Assembly: GCA_902611405.1 (NCBI GenBank)
Contig: CACLZL010000010.1
Span: 1-41,130, forward strand
DNA length: 41,130 nucleotides
Reading direction: 5' to 3'
Origin: an uncultured Pelagibacteraceae bacterium
GTDB lineage: Bacteria > Pseudomonadota > Alphaproteobacteria > Pelagibacterales > Pelagibacteraceae
A model generated the notes under the pieces. It was not told the origin of the DNA. It ran no database searches and saw only the letters and a list, made by a program, of their open reading frames with translations. Below are positions 30,993 to 39,104 of this stretch, piece after piece (position 1 is the stretch's first letter; every line of letters begins with the position of its first letter). The position numbers were made by a program, and so were the translations under genes.

Positions 30993-32087
30993 TTATTTTT
31001 TTTTCTCCATTAACAACAAGCTATTCCCCGCAAGAAAATATATTTTTCCGTTAACTGGGTGAACTTGTATATCTCTTATTCTCCCAATTTTATCTTTGAA
31101 AATAATTGTTTCTTCAATCTTAGATAAATTTTGAAAGTTTAATTTTCTCATTGATTTATCTTTTAAAGAAGTAATAAGTGCTTCCCCATTCCATTCATTA
31201 AATTCATTTCCTTTATAAATAGTTATAGCACTTGCTGCTATTGAAGGTACCCAGTATTGGATTGCCTTAGTAAAACCCGGTTTCCATTTAGGTCCAATCT
31301 TTGACCCTGAATAATTTGTTCCACCCCAGCCTAAAATTTTCCATCCATAATTTTCTCCTTTTTTTACTTCACCAAACCAATCACCACCTTTTGCACCGTG
31401 GTTGCTTGAATAAATTTTTCCATCAAAAGAGGAATACGTTAGACCTTGAGGATTACGAACACCAATTTGATAAATTTCTGGTAACCAATTTGGTTTATCA
31501 TCAAATTTAGGGTTGTCTGTTGGTATACTGCCATCTAAATGAATTCTGATAATACTTCCAGGATGTTTTGTTGGATCTTGAGCAATCATTCCTCCACCTC
31601 TTTCACCAGCTGATGCAAAAAGATAGTTATCTTTTATAGCTAGTCTTGAACCAAAATGATAACCAGATTCTATTGGTGGTTCAGCTTGAAATATATTTTC
31701 GAAATCTAAATTTGTTTTATTTAATTTAGCTTTTGCAATTGATGTACTAGTTTTCCAATCCCCTCTATTTTCTGAATAAGAAATCCATAAGTAATTATCT
31801 TGGTAAATAATATCTAATAAACCTCCTTGTCCGTGTACAAAATAATTTAAGTTATGTTCAACTTCATAAACTTCTTCAGAAATAATATTTACTATTTTTA
31901 TTTTTCCAGTTTTTTCGGTGATAATAAGCTCTTCATTACTTATAAAAGATGATCCCCATGGGTCACTTAAATCTGCCAATTTTTTAAAGGTAAAATTTTC
32001 AGAAAAACTTTTCGATGAAAATAATAAAAAGAAAAATATCGATAAAAAATATTTGATCACTTTATGAAAGTTTAGATCTACCACCAT
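30993..32087 (-). CDS. PQQ-type sugar dehydrogenase (glucose/sorbosone dehydrogenase-like), exported
   Basis: A beta-propeller protein of up to 364 residues in the soluble aldose sugar dehydrogenase family. LADLSDPWGSSFI opens the first blade, and IYQIGVRNPQGLTYSSFDGKI, SSNHGAKGGDWFGEV and GENYGWKILGWGG are the diagnostic blocks around the PQQ site. A signal peptide is clear: KYFLSIFFFLLFSSKSFS, with cleavage likely before ENF. The ATG at 32087 overlaps the SDR end by 26 bases; a GTG at 32058-32060, one base after the SDR stop codon, gives a more compact signal peptide (V/M-IKYFLSIFF) and may be the real start. PQQ synthesis genes are not in the window, so cofactor supply is unknown. Role: periplasmic oxidation of sugars or alcohols. 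Confidence 0.88.
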   Translation of the reverse strand: MVVDLNFHKVIKYFLSIFFFLLFSSKSFSENFTFKKLADLSDPWGSSFISNEELIITEKTGKIKIVNIISEEVYEVEHNLNYFVHGQGGLLDIIYQDNYLWISYSENRGDWKTSTSIAKAKLNKTNLDFENIFQAEPPIESGYHFGSRLAIKDNYLFASAGERGGGMIAQDPTKHPGSIIRIHLDGSIPTDNPKFDDKPNWLPEIYQIGVRNPQGLTYSSFDGKIYSSNHGAKGGDWFGEVKKGENYGWKILGWGGTNYSGSKIGPKWKPGFTKAIQYWVPSIAASAITIYKGNEFNEWNGEALITSLKDKSMRKLNFQNLSKIEETIIFKDKIGRIRDIQVHPVNGKIYFLAGNSLLLMEKKK

Positions 32088-32772
32088 CTACAGCAATTAT
32101 TTGGCCTGTAACCCAAGAACTATCTTCTGTTAGTAAGAATTTAGCAAGAGCAGCAGAGTCTTTGCCTTCACCTAATCTTTTAAGGGGATGTGCTTTTGCA
32201 ATACCTTCAGCTAAAGCAGTATTTTTTAACATTGGTTCTGCTATTTTAGATTTTGTTAAACTTGGTGCCACACAATTTACTCTTATGTTTGGAGCAAATT
32301 CTGCTGCAAGAGAAACTGTCAATCCTTCAACAGCAGCTTTTGCTGAAGCTATGATTGCATGATTGGTAAAACCTCTTTGGGCAGCAACGGTAGAAAATAA
32401 CACTATTGAACCTTTATTTTTTTTTAAACTTTCCTGATATCCTTTAATAGCTTCTACAGCAGAATAAAGATTAAGCTTCATACATTTCTGAAAGTCTTGT
32501 TCATTTACCATTCTTAATGGTTTTAAATCAATTGAACCGACACAATAAGCTAAGCCGTTAATTTCTGAAATATCTGATTTAACTTTTTCTATAAACCCAT
32601 CCTCTAAAACATCTGCAACAGTATGTGAGCATCCAAGTTTTTCAGACACAGAACTAAGTTGACTTTCATTTCTTCCAACTAAATGAATATCGTTTCCAGA
32701 GTTTTTTAATTGTTCCGCTAAACTTGACCCAATAGAACCTGTCGCACCAAAAATTAGATATTTTTCTGACAT
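32062..32772 (-). CDS. SDR-family protein with atypical active site
   Basis: A 236-residue Rossmann-fold protein of the short-chain dehydrogenase type. The nucleotide loop is FGATGSIGSSLAEQL, the serine region is VLFSTVAAQRG, and the end VTGQIIAVDGGRS is typical. The catalytic YxxxK is not intact: the sequence NHAIIASAKAAVEGL has Ile where the Tyr should be (four before the Lys), and no other Tyr is placed to replace it. I recall a subgroup of SDRs with this N-H-x-x-I-x-x-A-K pattern, so this is probably a lineage trait and not damage. It leads a run with the sugar dehydrogenase and MBL hydrolase. Substrate unknown. Confidence 0.9.
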   Translation of the reverse strand: MSEKYLIFGATGSIGSSLAEQLKNSGNDIHLVGRNESQLSSVSEKLGCSHTVADVLEDGFIEKVKSDISEINGLAYCVGSIDLKPLRMVNEQDFQKCMKLNLYSAVEAIKGYQESLKKNKGSIVLFSTVAAQRGFTNHAIIASAKAAVEGLTVSLAAEFAPNIRVNCVAPSLTKSKIAEPMLKNTALAEGIAKAHPLKRLGEGKDSAALAKFLLTEDSSWVTGQIIAVDGGRSKLS

Positions 32773-32799
32773 AAAAAATTTTATTAGTTATATTTAACC

Positions 32800-34290
32800 A
32801 TGAAGTTATTTTTTATACTTGGTAATCAATTATTTCCAACAAAATACCTAGACCGCTTCAAAAAAGACCACCTATTTTTTATGGCTGAAGATAAGGGTTT
32901 ATGCACATATGAAAAGCATCATAAACAAAAAATTTTATTATTTTTATCTTCTATGCGTTCTTATGCAGACGGATTAAGAAAAAATAAATTTAAATTAGAT
33001 TATTTTAAAATCGAAGATAAAGAATTTAATGAAGATTATTTAAAAAAATTAAAAAAAACAATTACACAGAAAAAAGTAAAAGAAATTTCAAGTTTTGAAG
33101 TAGAGGATAAATTTTTTGAAAAAAAAATTTCACGATTTTTAAAAAAAGAAAAAATAAACTGGAATATTATTCAAACTCCTATGTTTTTAAATTCAAGAGC
33201 TGAATTTAAAAATTATTTATCAAAATCAAAAAAACCTTTTATGGCAACTTTCTATAAAGATGTTAGAAAAAAATCTGGAATATTGATGGGTTCAGATGGT
33301 AATCCTATCGGGGAAAAATGGAGCTTTGACGAAGATAACAGAAACAAATTACCTAAAAACATTTCAATTCCTAAATTTCCAAGAATAAATGAAACCACTC
33401 ACACAAAAAAATTAAAGCCTATTATTGAAAAGGAATTTAAGAATCATCCAGGGAGTACAAATAATTTTTGGTTTGCAACAGAATACGAAGATGTAGTTAA
33501 ACTATTAAATTTTTTTATAAAAGAAAAATCAAACTTATTTGGTGATTATGAGGATGCAGTTGATCAAAAAGATAATATCCTATTTCATAGTGCATTAAGT
33601 CCCTATATAAATTTAGGTTTAATTACTCCTGAATTTGTTATCCAAAAAATTTTAGATTTTCATAAAAAAAATAAAATTAGAATGAATTCTTTAGAGGGCT
33701 ACATTCGCCAGGTGATTGGTTGGCGAGAATTTATGCGTGGAATTTATCAGTCATATTCTCAAGAAATGGAAACTGGAAATTTTTTTAAACAAAATAGAAA
33801 AATGAAAAGTTCTTGGTATGATGCCACCACTGGTCTTCCACCTTTGGATTATGCAATTAAAAATGCTGTTAATCATGGTTGGTCACATCACATTGAAAGG
33901 TTAATGATCTTATCAAACATTATGAACCTTTGTGAAATTAAGCCAACAATTGTTTACAAATGGTTCATGGAAATGTTCGTAGACTCTTCAGATTGGGTAA
34001 TGGTTCCTAATGTTTATGGAATGGGATTATTTAGCGATGGAGGAATTTTTGCGACCAAACCTTATATTTGTGGCTCTAGTTATTTTATGAAAATGATGGA
34101 CTTTAAAAAAGGTGATTGGTGTAAAACCATGGATGGTCTTTACTGGAGATTCATAGATCGAAACAGAAAATTCTTTTTAAAAAATCCTCGTCTATCGATG
34201 ATGGTAAGAATATTTGATAAAATGAAATCTGATAGAAAAAAATTAATTTTATCTGAAGCTGATAAATTTATTAAACTAAATACAATTTGA
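32800..34290 (+). CDS. Prokaryotic cryptochrome/6-4 photolyase family protein (DPRP/PhrB type)
   Basis: A 496-residue member of the deoxyribodipyrimidine photolyase-related group. [13 protein letters not shown] opens the N-terminal antenna domain; the FAD domain includes [36 protein letters not shown] and [22 protein letters not shown]. In the well-studied Agrobacterium PhrB four cysteines hold a 4Fe-4S cluster, including an FCxxC pair near the C-terminus. Here that segment reads [18 protein letters not shown], with no FCxxC; only Cys378 and Cys441 could match PhrB ligands, with Cys424 elsewhere. The cluster is therefore probably absent. Function would be light-driven repair of UV lesions or light sensing. 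Its stop overlaps the DUF2256 start (TGATG). Confidence 0.93.
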   Translation: MKLFFILGNQLFPTKYLDRFKKDHLFFMAEDKGLCTYEKHHKQKILLFLSSMRSYADGLRKNKFKLDYFKIEDKEFNEDYLKKLKKTITQKKVKEISSFEVEDKFFEKKISRFLKKEKINWNIIQTPMFLNSRAEFKNYLSKSKKPFMATFYKDVRKKSGILMGSDGNPIGEKWSFDEDNRNKLPKNISIPKFPRINETTHTKKLKPIIEKEFKNHPGSTNNFWFATEYEDVVKLLNFFIKEKSNLFGDYEDAVDQKDNILFHSALSPYINLGLITPEFVIQKILDFHKKNKIRMNSLEGYIRQVIGWREFMRGIYQSYSQEMETGNFFKQNRKMKSSWYDATTGLPPLDYAIKNAVNHGWSHHIERLMILSNIMNLCEIKPTIVYKWFMEMFVDSSDWVMVPNVYGMGLFSDGGIFATKPYICGSSYFMKMMDFKKGDWCKTMDGLYWRFIDRNRKFFLKNPRLSMMVRIFDKMKSDRKKLILSEADKFIKLNTI

Positions 34291-34418
34291 TGAAAAAAGA
34301 AAATTTACCAACAAAAATTTGTCCAGTTTGCAAAAGACCATTTACTTGGCGGAAAAAATGGAAGTTGAATTGGGATAGAGTAAAATATTGTTCCAAGAAG
34401 TGTTCTAAGCTAAGCTAA
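34290..34418 (+). CDS. DUF2256 family zinc-ribbon-like protein (42 aa)
   Basis: A 42-residue protein starting at the ATG in TGATG that also ends the photolyase gene. It reads [20 protein letters not shown] then [20 protein letters not shown] and LS. The two cysteine pairs CPVC (residues 11-14) and CSKKC (34-38), with PFTWRKKW between them, match the DUF2256 family almost residue for residue. DUF2256 genes are often found next to photolyase/cryptochrome genes, as here. Four cysteines should bind one zinc. Function is unknown; a helper of the photolyase is a reasonable guess. Its length makes it easy to overlook. Confidence 0.92.
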   Translation: MKKENLPTKICPVCKRPFTWRKKWKLNWDRVKYCSKKCSKLS

Positions 34419-34424
34419 GCTTAG
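34405..34424 (+). repeat. Three tandem CTAAG copies followed by CTTAG
   Basis: CTAAG is repeated at 34405-34409, 34410-34414 and 34415-34419, then its reverse complement CTTAG at 34420-34424. It spans the end of the DUF2256 gene and the first base of the next GTG start. A small hairpin could form around the start of the amidotransferase gene. Confidence 0.6.
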
Positions 34425-35143
34425 TGAATATAATAGTACTACAGCATATTAAAATAGAAGACCCAGGTTATATTAAAGATTTAATGTTAGCTGATGGATT
34501 TAACTTAACTACTATCGAGTTAGATGAAGGTGAAAAAATACCTGACGATTTAAGTAAATTTGATGGCATGTTTTGTATGGGGGGTCCAATGGATACTTAT
34601 ATGGAAAAAGAATATCCCTGGTTAATAGAAGAAAAGAAAAAAATTAAAGAATTTGTTGTGAATTTAAAAAAACCTTATTTAGGTTTTTGTTTAGGTTGTC
34701 AGCTTTTAGGAGAAGTAGTGGGTGGAAAAGTGGTTAAATCTAAACCAGCGGAAATTGGTATTATGGATATAAATTTCTCTAATGAAAAAAATGTAGATAA
34801 ATTATTTTCAAAATTTCCTGATAAAATTAAAAGTTTACAATGGCATTCTTATGAGGTTCAGGGTATTGAAAACAATAAAGATGTAACTTTATTAGCCTCT
34901 TCCCCAATCACTAAGTATCAAATCTTTAAATATCAAAACCATGCTTATGGAATTCAATTTCATATAGAAATAAAAGATACTACGGTTAATGAATGGGGGT
35001 GTGTACCGGAATACAAAAAAGCTTTAGAGAATCAGCTTGGTAATGGTGCATTAGAAAAGTTTGATCAATCTGCAAAAGATAACATGAAAGATATGAATAA
35101 CTATTCTACAATCCTTTATAATAATTTTAAAAAACTTTTATGA
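34424..35143 (+). CDS. Class I glutamine amidotransferase-like protein
   Basis: A 239-residue stand-alone GATase1-fold protein. The nucleophile elbow is LGFCLGCQLLGE with Cys89, and the catalytic His180 and Glu182 are in YGIQFHIEI; DGMFCMGGPMD is the oxyanion region and SLQWHSYEV another family block. The triad is complete, so it is probably active. Stand-alone members act on GMP-synthetase-like, gamma-glutamyl or other amide substrates; the partner is unknown. Translation must begin at a GTG, since MNIIVLQHIKIEDPG is the natural family start and no ATG is near. It lies 5 bases after the DUF2256 stop and overlaps the next gene by four bases. Confidence 0.88.
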   Translation: MNIIVLQHIKIEDPGYIKDLMLADGFNLTTIELDEGEKIPDDLSKFDGMFCMGGPMDTYMEKEYPWLIEEKKKIKEFVVNLKKPYLGFCLGCQLLGEVVGGKVVKSKPAEIGIMDINFSNEKNVDKLFSKFPDKIKSLQWHSYEVQGIENNKDVTLLASSPITKYQIFKYQNHAYGIQFHIEIKDTTVNEWGCVPEYKKALENQLGNGALEKFDQSAKDNMKDMNNYSTILYNNFKKLL

Positions 35144-35361
35144 ACAATAAGATCTTTGAATGGGCAGGGGTTATAACTGCAATATTATATTCTTTGTTTG
35201 TTGCTTTAAATATAGGCATAGAATTTTTTGGGTTTTGTCTACTGTTATTGTCAGCCATTTTAATTGGAATTTGGGCCTATAGAGGTGGTCATAAAGGAAT
35301 TTTATTTTTGCAATTTTTTTATGCAACCGCTGGAATTATTGGAATGGTTCGTTGGTTTTAA
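35140..35361 (+). CDS. Small membrane protein, unknown (73 aa)
   Basis: A 73-residue hydrophobic protein with three membrane segments (about residues 8-24, 28-47 and 54-72). It contains WAGVITAILYSLFVALNIG and IWAYRGGHKGILFLQFFY, which recalls short PnuC- or YgjV-like membrane proteins, but it is too short for a confident call. It begins with ATGA overlapping the amidotransferase stop and ends overlapping the convergent photolyase end by four bases. Close coupling suggests it belongs to the photolyase-led operon. Confidence 0.8.
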   Translation: MNNKIFEWAGVITAILYSLFVALNIGIEFFGFCLLLLSAILIGIWAYRGGHKGILFLQFFYATAGIIGMVRWF

Positions 35362-36497
35362 TTAAAGCTTGAAATTATTTTAGGAATATAATTTTTAAAA
35401 TTAAAAAAACCTTTATTACAGTATTGCCAAGCTAACTTATCAAGATTTCTATATAAAAAATCTATCTTTAAATTATTAGAATTTAAAAAATCTAAATTTT
35501 CACCTACTGTTGGATACAAACCGTAATAATTTTCAATGTTTTTTAATTCACTTATATCAATAAATTGACAATCAATAGATTGATTTTTTAATCTTTGTGC
35601 TTGGTCTTCTATTAAATGAGATTTAAATTTCACTAATTTTTCACTAAGTTTTATTGCTCTATTTTCATTTTTATTAGAAACTAAGTAAATTTTCTTAAAG
35701 TTGTTTTCCTTAAAGTCAGTGATTTCAAACGAGAGATTATTTTCAAAAATTAAAAGATTTTTTTCTTCAATATTTTGTGGGTTATTGAAATCCTGTTTAA
35801 TTATTTGGTAAGATTTTTCAGATACTTTTGGAGGAGCATTTTCATTTAATTTTATATTTTGAAATCTATTGTTAGTGAATTTTTTAATATTCCATTCACT
35901 TGCAAGGTAGTGTTTTCCTTGAGTTTGAACACCCGCAACCCATCGCCATCCAAGAGTATTTGATGCTGAATCTCCATCATAAAGATGTTGCATAAATAAT
36001 TCTGCCCCTAATTGCCAAGGTAATTCTAGGGTAAAAATCCAAATACTAGCAAACCACATTCTTGTGTGATTATGTAAATAGTTGTTTTCTTTCAGTTCAT
36101 TTACCCAAACATTAAAGCAATCTACTTTTGTTTTTCCTTCGATTGCTGCAATATAATCTTTATTATCTTTAAATTCATTTTTGATTTCATTTAATTCGAT
36201 AAGATAATCAGCCCAAACATTTGGCCTAAGTTCTAACCAACCTTTCCAGTAAGTTCGCCATAGAACTTCTTGAATAAACTTTTCATTTTTTGAAAAAGAA
36301 AATTTACTTAGAGCTTTCTGAATGACTTCTTGTTCATTAATTATTCCATGAGTTATATATGGTGATAAGCAAGATATATTGGATCTTTTATCAGGTCCAA
36401 AATCAAAATTTCTTAATTTTGAATACTCTCCAAGATTATTCTCAACAAAATTATTTAATTGATTTAAGGCCTTAGCCCTTGAAGCTTCAAATATCAT
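35358..36497 (-). CDS. Photolyase/cryptochrome-family FAD protein with FAD domain first
   Basis: A 379-residue flavoprotein. The FAD-binding photolyase domain occupies the first 225 or so residues: SCLSPYITHGIINEQEV, FIQEVLWRTYWKGWLELRP, NYLHNHTRMWFASIWIFTLELPW, and HLYDGDSASNTLGWRWVAG, with the conserved N-H-x-R and DGD-x-AxN. In ordinary photolyases an alpha/beta antenna domain stands before this part. Here it is missing in front and a region of about 130 residues resembling an alpha/beta domain follows (LLIFENNLSFEI, KKIYLVSNKN, SHLIEDQAQRL). I recall similar alphaproteobacterial proteins annotated as FAD-binding photolyases. Repair activity is likely but not certain. Stop overlaps the 73-aa gene. 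Confidence 0.88.
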   Translation of the reverse strand: MIFEASRAKALNQLNNFVENNLGEYSKLRNFDFGPDKRSNISCLSPYITHGIINEQEVIQKALSKFSFSKNEKFIQEVLWRTYWKGWLELRPNVWADYLIELNEIKNEFKDNKDYIAAIEGKTKVDCFNVWVNELKENNYLHNHTRMWFASIWIFTLELPWQLGAELFMQHLYDGDSASNTLGWRWVAGVQTQGKHYLASEWNIKKFTNNRFQNIKLNENAPPKVSEKSYQIIKQDFNNPQNIEEKNLLIFENNLSFEITDFKENNFKKIYLVSNKNENRAIKLSEKLVKFKSHLIEDQAQRLKNQSIDCQFIDISELKNIENYYGLYPTVGENLDFLNSNNLKIDFLYRNLDKLAWQYCNKGFFNFKNYIPKIISSFN

Positions 36498-36503
36498 TTA
36501 AAA

Positions 36504-36884
36504 TTATTTTGATTTTTTTTTCTTGAGACCCAATTTGTCACTATGTCTTAATCTTAAAACAACAATTGCTCCAGCTATTAGCAAAATAGCTACTGCTTCA
36601 TAAACAAGTGCAGTAGGATCCATTTCTTTACCTTGTAGAATAATGAATCGTGCAAGGGCGGTAATTGCAATAAGAAGTGGTAGGGTAATACTAATAGATT
36701 GTTGGTTCCAAAAAACTCTAACCATTGCTAGTACCTCCAAATAAAGAAACATTAAAAGCAAATCTGCTAATGTAACAGATTGATTTAAGAACATGTTTTT
36801 CATTTCAATCCCAACAGCAATAACAGTACTGATTAAGATAATAACCATTAGTGCTAACTGTAAGTTTTTTGCTATCTTATCCAT
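36504..36884 (-). CDS. PsiE family membrane protein
   Basis: A 126-residue protein with four membrane segments, matching the phosphate-starvation-inducible PsiE family: LQLALMVIILISTVIAVGIEM, DLLLMFLYLEVLAMVRVFW, ISITLPLLIAITALARFII and ALVYEAVAILLIAGAIVVLRL. The tail is basic (RLRHSDKLGLKKKKSK). The family name comes from E. coli expression under phosphate shortage; its function is unknown. It begins at the base where the 152-aa membrane protein ends, so the two are coupled, and the photolyase gene follows 6 bases after its stop. Confidence 0.9.
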   Translation of the reverse strand: MDKIAKNLQLALMVIILISTVIAVGIEMKNMFLNQSVTLADLLLMFLYLEVLAMVRVFWNQQSISITLPLLIAITALARFIILQGKEMDPTALVYEAVAILLIAGAIVVLRLRHSDKLGLKKKKSK

Positions 36885-37342
36885 TATTTATCTTTACTAA
36901 AAGGTAACCATTTTTCAATTGCAGATTTTAAGGGACCATCGTAAGGGATTGAATAAGAGTTCGGGTTTGGACTTGTCAAAACCTCAATTCCTTTTGAAAA
37001 TATGAATATAAATACTATTACAAAAACTATGACCATGATTTTAAAAGGATCAAAATTTTTTGTTCGAAAAACACTTGCAGACTTCTCTTCTGCTCTATGG
37101 AATTGTTTAAAAGTCATATAAACGGCAAATATTAAACCTATATGAGCTAAAAAAAGTCCAGCCCATCCAAATGCGAAAGTTGTGTAAGAAAAAACATACA
37201 AACTGAAAACAGTAGTCCAAATAAAACTTAAAACTAAAAGAATTTGTAATCTAACTGTCTTAGGAAGTGCGCGTAGATCATTCTTACTATCATCAAATAA
37301 AATATTTGCAGCATCTCTCATCCAATTCTTTATTGATTCCAT
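36884..37342 (-). CDS. Membrane protein, unknown (152 aa)
   Basis: A 152-residue protein with three membrane segments (about residues 30-52, 56-76 and 100-120). A soluble start with RDAANILFDDSKNDLRALPKTVR precedes the first one, and the end has SPNPNSYSIPYDGPLKSAIEKWLPF. No family is recognised. It overlaps the PsiE-like gene by one base and is the first gene of the run PsiE-like, photolyase; the 57-base gap to argG, which reads in the same direction further down, may hold the argG promoter on the minus strand within or before this gene. Confidence 0.75.
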   Translation of the reverse strand: MESIKNWMRDAANILFDDSKNDLRALPKTVRLQILLVLSFIWTTVFSLYVFSYTTFAFGWAGLFLAHIGLIFAVYMTFKQFHRAEEKSASVFRTKNFDPFKIMVIVFVIVFIFIFSKGIEVLTSPNPNSYSIPYDGPLKSAIEKWLPFSKDK

Positions 37343-37399
37343 GATCTAAGGATATAATTTTTAGTGATTTAAACAAATGTTAATTTGTCCTAAAGCAAT

Positions 37400-38587
37400 C
37401 TAAGTACGAAGCTTTTTCTTATGAAAATTGATAAATTTCTCAACGTTAGATTTATTAAATGATTTATTTTCTTCAAAAGATACCTTCTTCATTGAATATG
37501 CGCTGCTATTAGTAACTCTAGATTGAATTGTAATATTTCCTTTATACAATTTAAGTTTAACTGAGCCATTAACTTTACTTCTTTTTAAATCTACAATTTT
37601 TTGAAGTTTAAATCTTTCTTTTGAGTACCAATAACCATTGTAAATTAACTCTGCATATCTAGACATTATCTGATCTTTTTTATGCATAGTTTCTTTGTCT
37701 AAAGTAACAGACTCAATTGCTCGATGAGCATTGATTAAAAGAGTTCCACCGGGTGTTTCATATACACCTCTAGATTTGATACCTAAAAATCTATTCTCCA
37801 CTAAGTCAACTCTTCCAATTCCATTTTTACCTGCGATGTCATTGAGCTTTGTTAATAATTTAGCCGGAGACATATTTTTTCCATTTATTCCAAAAGGATC
37901 ACCGTTTTTAAAATTAATAGTAACAAAAGATGGTTTGTTAGGTGATTTTTCAGGAGAAATTGTTCGCTGGAAAATAAATTCTGGTGCTGAATTTTTTGGA
38001 TTTTCTAAAACCTTACCTTCAGTTGATGTATGAAATAAATTATCATCTACTGAAAAAGGAGGTGCACCTTTTTTATCTTTAGGAATAGCTATGCCATGTT
38101 TTTTTGCATAATTAATTAAGTCTGTTCTTGATTTTAATTTCCAAATTCTCCACGGGGCTATGATTTTAATTTTGGGACCAAAATAATGATAGCCTAATTC
38201 AAATCTAACTTGGTCATTACCTTTTCCAGTTGCTCCATGCGAAACTGCATAGGCTTTAAATTTTTTAGCTACTCTTATTTGATCTTTTGCAATAAGAGGT
38301 CTTGCTATTGATGTCCCTAATAAATAAACACCCTCATAGATCGCGTGTCCTCTGATCATGGGATAAACGTAGTCCTTAACAAAAATATCTTTTAAATCTT
38401 TTATAATTATTTTTTTAACACCAAATTTTTTTGCATTAGTTATAATTTTTTTTCTATCAATTTCTTGGCCTACATCTGCTGTATAACAAATTACATTTGC
38501 ATCGTAATTTTCTTGAAGCCATTTTAAAATGATAGAGGTATCGAGCCCTCCAGAATAAGCTAGAACAATTTTCTTTTTTGATTTCAT
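37400..38587 (-). CDS. argG: Argininosuccinate synthase
   Basis: A 395-residue enzyme joining citrulline and aspartate with ATP in arginine synthesis. The PP-loop AYSGGLDTSIILKWLQ is at residues 10-25, HGATGKGNDQVRFELGYH is the second ATP/substrate block, and RTDLINYAKKHGI, GRVDLVENRFLGIKSRGVYETPGG and RYAELIYNGYWYSKER follow as expected. Length is normal. It is 4 bases below the IalB-like gene stop on the same strand. argH is not in the window. Residues are highly conserved, and no oddity is seen. Confidence 0.97.
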   Translation of the reverse strand: MKSKKKIVLAYSGGLDTSIILKWLQENYDANVICYTADVGQEIDRKKIITNAKKFGVKKIIIKDLKDIFVKDYVYPMIRGHAIYEGVYLLGTSIARPLIAKDQIRVAKKFKAYAVSHGATGKGNDQVRFELGYHYFGPKIKIIAPWRIWKLKSRTDLINYAKKHGIAIPKDKKGAPPFSVDDNLFHTSTEGKVLENPKNSAPEFIFQRTISPEKSPNKPSFVTINFKNGDPFGINGKNMSPAKLLTKLNDIAGKNGIGRVDLVENRFLGIKSRGVYETPGGTLLINAHRAIESVTLDKETMHKKDQIMSRYAELIYNGYWYSKERFKLQKIVDLKRSKVNGSVKLKLYKGNITIQSRVTNSSAYSMKKVSFEENKSFNKSNVEKFINFHKKKLRT

Positions 38588-38591
38588 TGAA

Positions 38592-39104
38592 TTAACTACA
38601 AGCTTTTCTTGAAGCGTTATAAGCTTTAGTAAATCCTAATAATGAGTAATGATCAATTGTTTGAGAACCTTGTTGATTGTATCCAGTGATCATAATTCTA
38701 GATCCTTTTCTCATTTGTTTGATCATTTTTAATTCGATTTTATTGTCCGCAATCCACGCAAAACCTTGTTCTTTAATATCAAATATAAATTTGTTCTTAC
38801 CTGAAGCAGCGGTTACAGAATTATTTTTATTAAATTCATAGCCCGGGGTGACACTTACTTCATTTTTTATATTGTCGTTTGGTCTAAATGCTACAAATAA
38901 TTTTGCATCTCTTTTATTTATTTTTGGAGCTTGCAAAATAGGCAAAGATTGCGCAAAGCATACTTTACCGTCAGCATCCATAACGACCATTGCCTCCCAA
39001 TCTTTATATTTACCAATTTTTTTAATTTCTTGGGCTGAAAGTTGAGTAACAACACTTATAAAAATTATTCCTAACAATATTATAATTTTTTTAATTATGG
39101 ACAT
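38592..39104 (-). CDS. IalB-like (invasion-associated locus B family) exported protein
   Basis: A 170-residue periplasmic protein. An N-terminal signal peptide is plain (KKIIILLGIIFISVVTQLSAQ, cut after SAQ or thereabouts). The mature part follows the IalB family plan: KYKDWEAMVVMDADGKVCFAQSLP, AFRPNDNIKNEVSVTPGYEF, FAWIADN, and the ending YSLLGFTKAYNASRKAC. The two cysteines (about residues 49 and 169) probably form the family's disulfide. IalB was first studied in Bartonella, but relatives are widespread in free-living alphaproteobacteria, where the role is unknown. Its start overlaps the aldo/keto reductase stop by 10 bases. Confidence 0.88.
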   Translation of the reverse strand: MSIIKKIIILLGIIFISVVTQLSAQEIKKIGKYKDWEAMVVMDADGKVCFAQSLPILQAPKINKRDAKLFVAFRPNDNIKNEVSVTPGYEFNKNNSVTAASGKNKFIFDIKEQGFAWIADNKIELKMIKQMRKGSRIMITGYNQQGSQTIDHYSLLGFTKAYNASRKACS

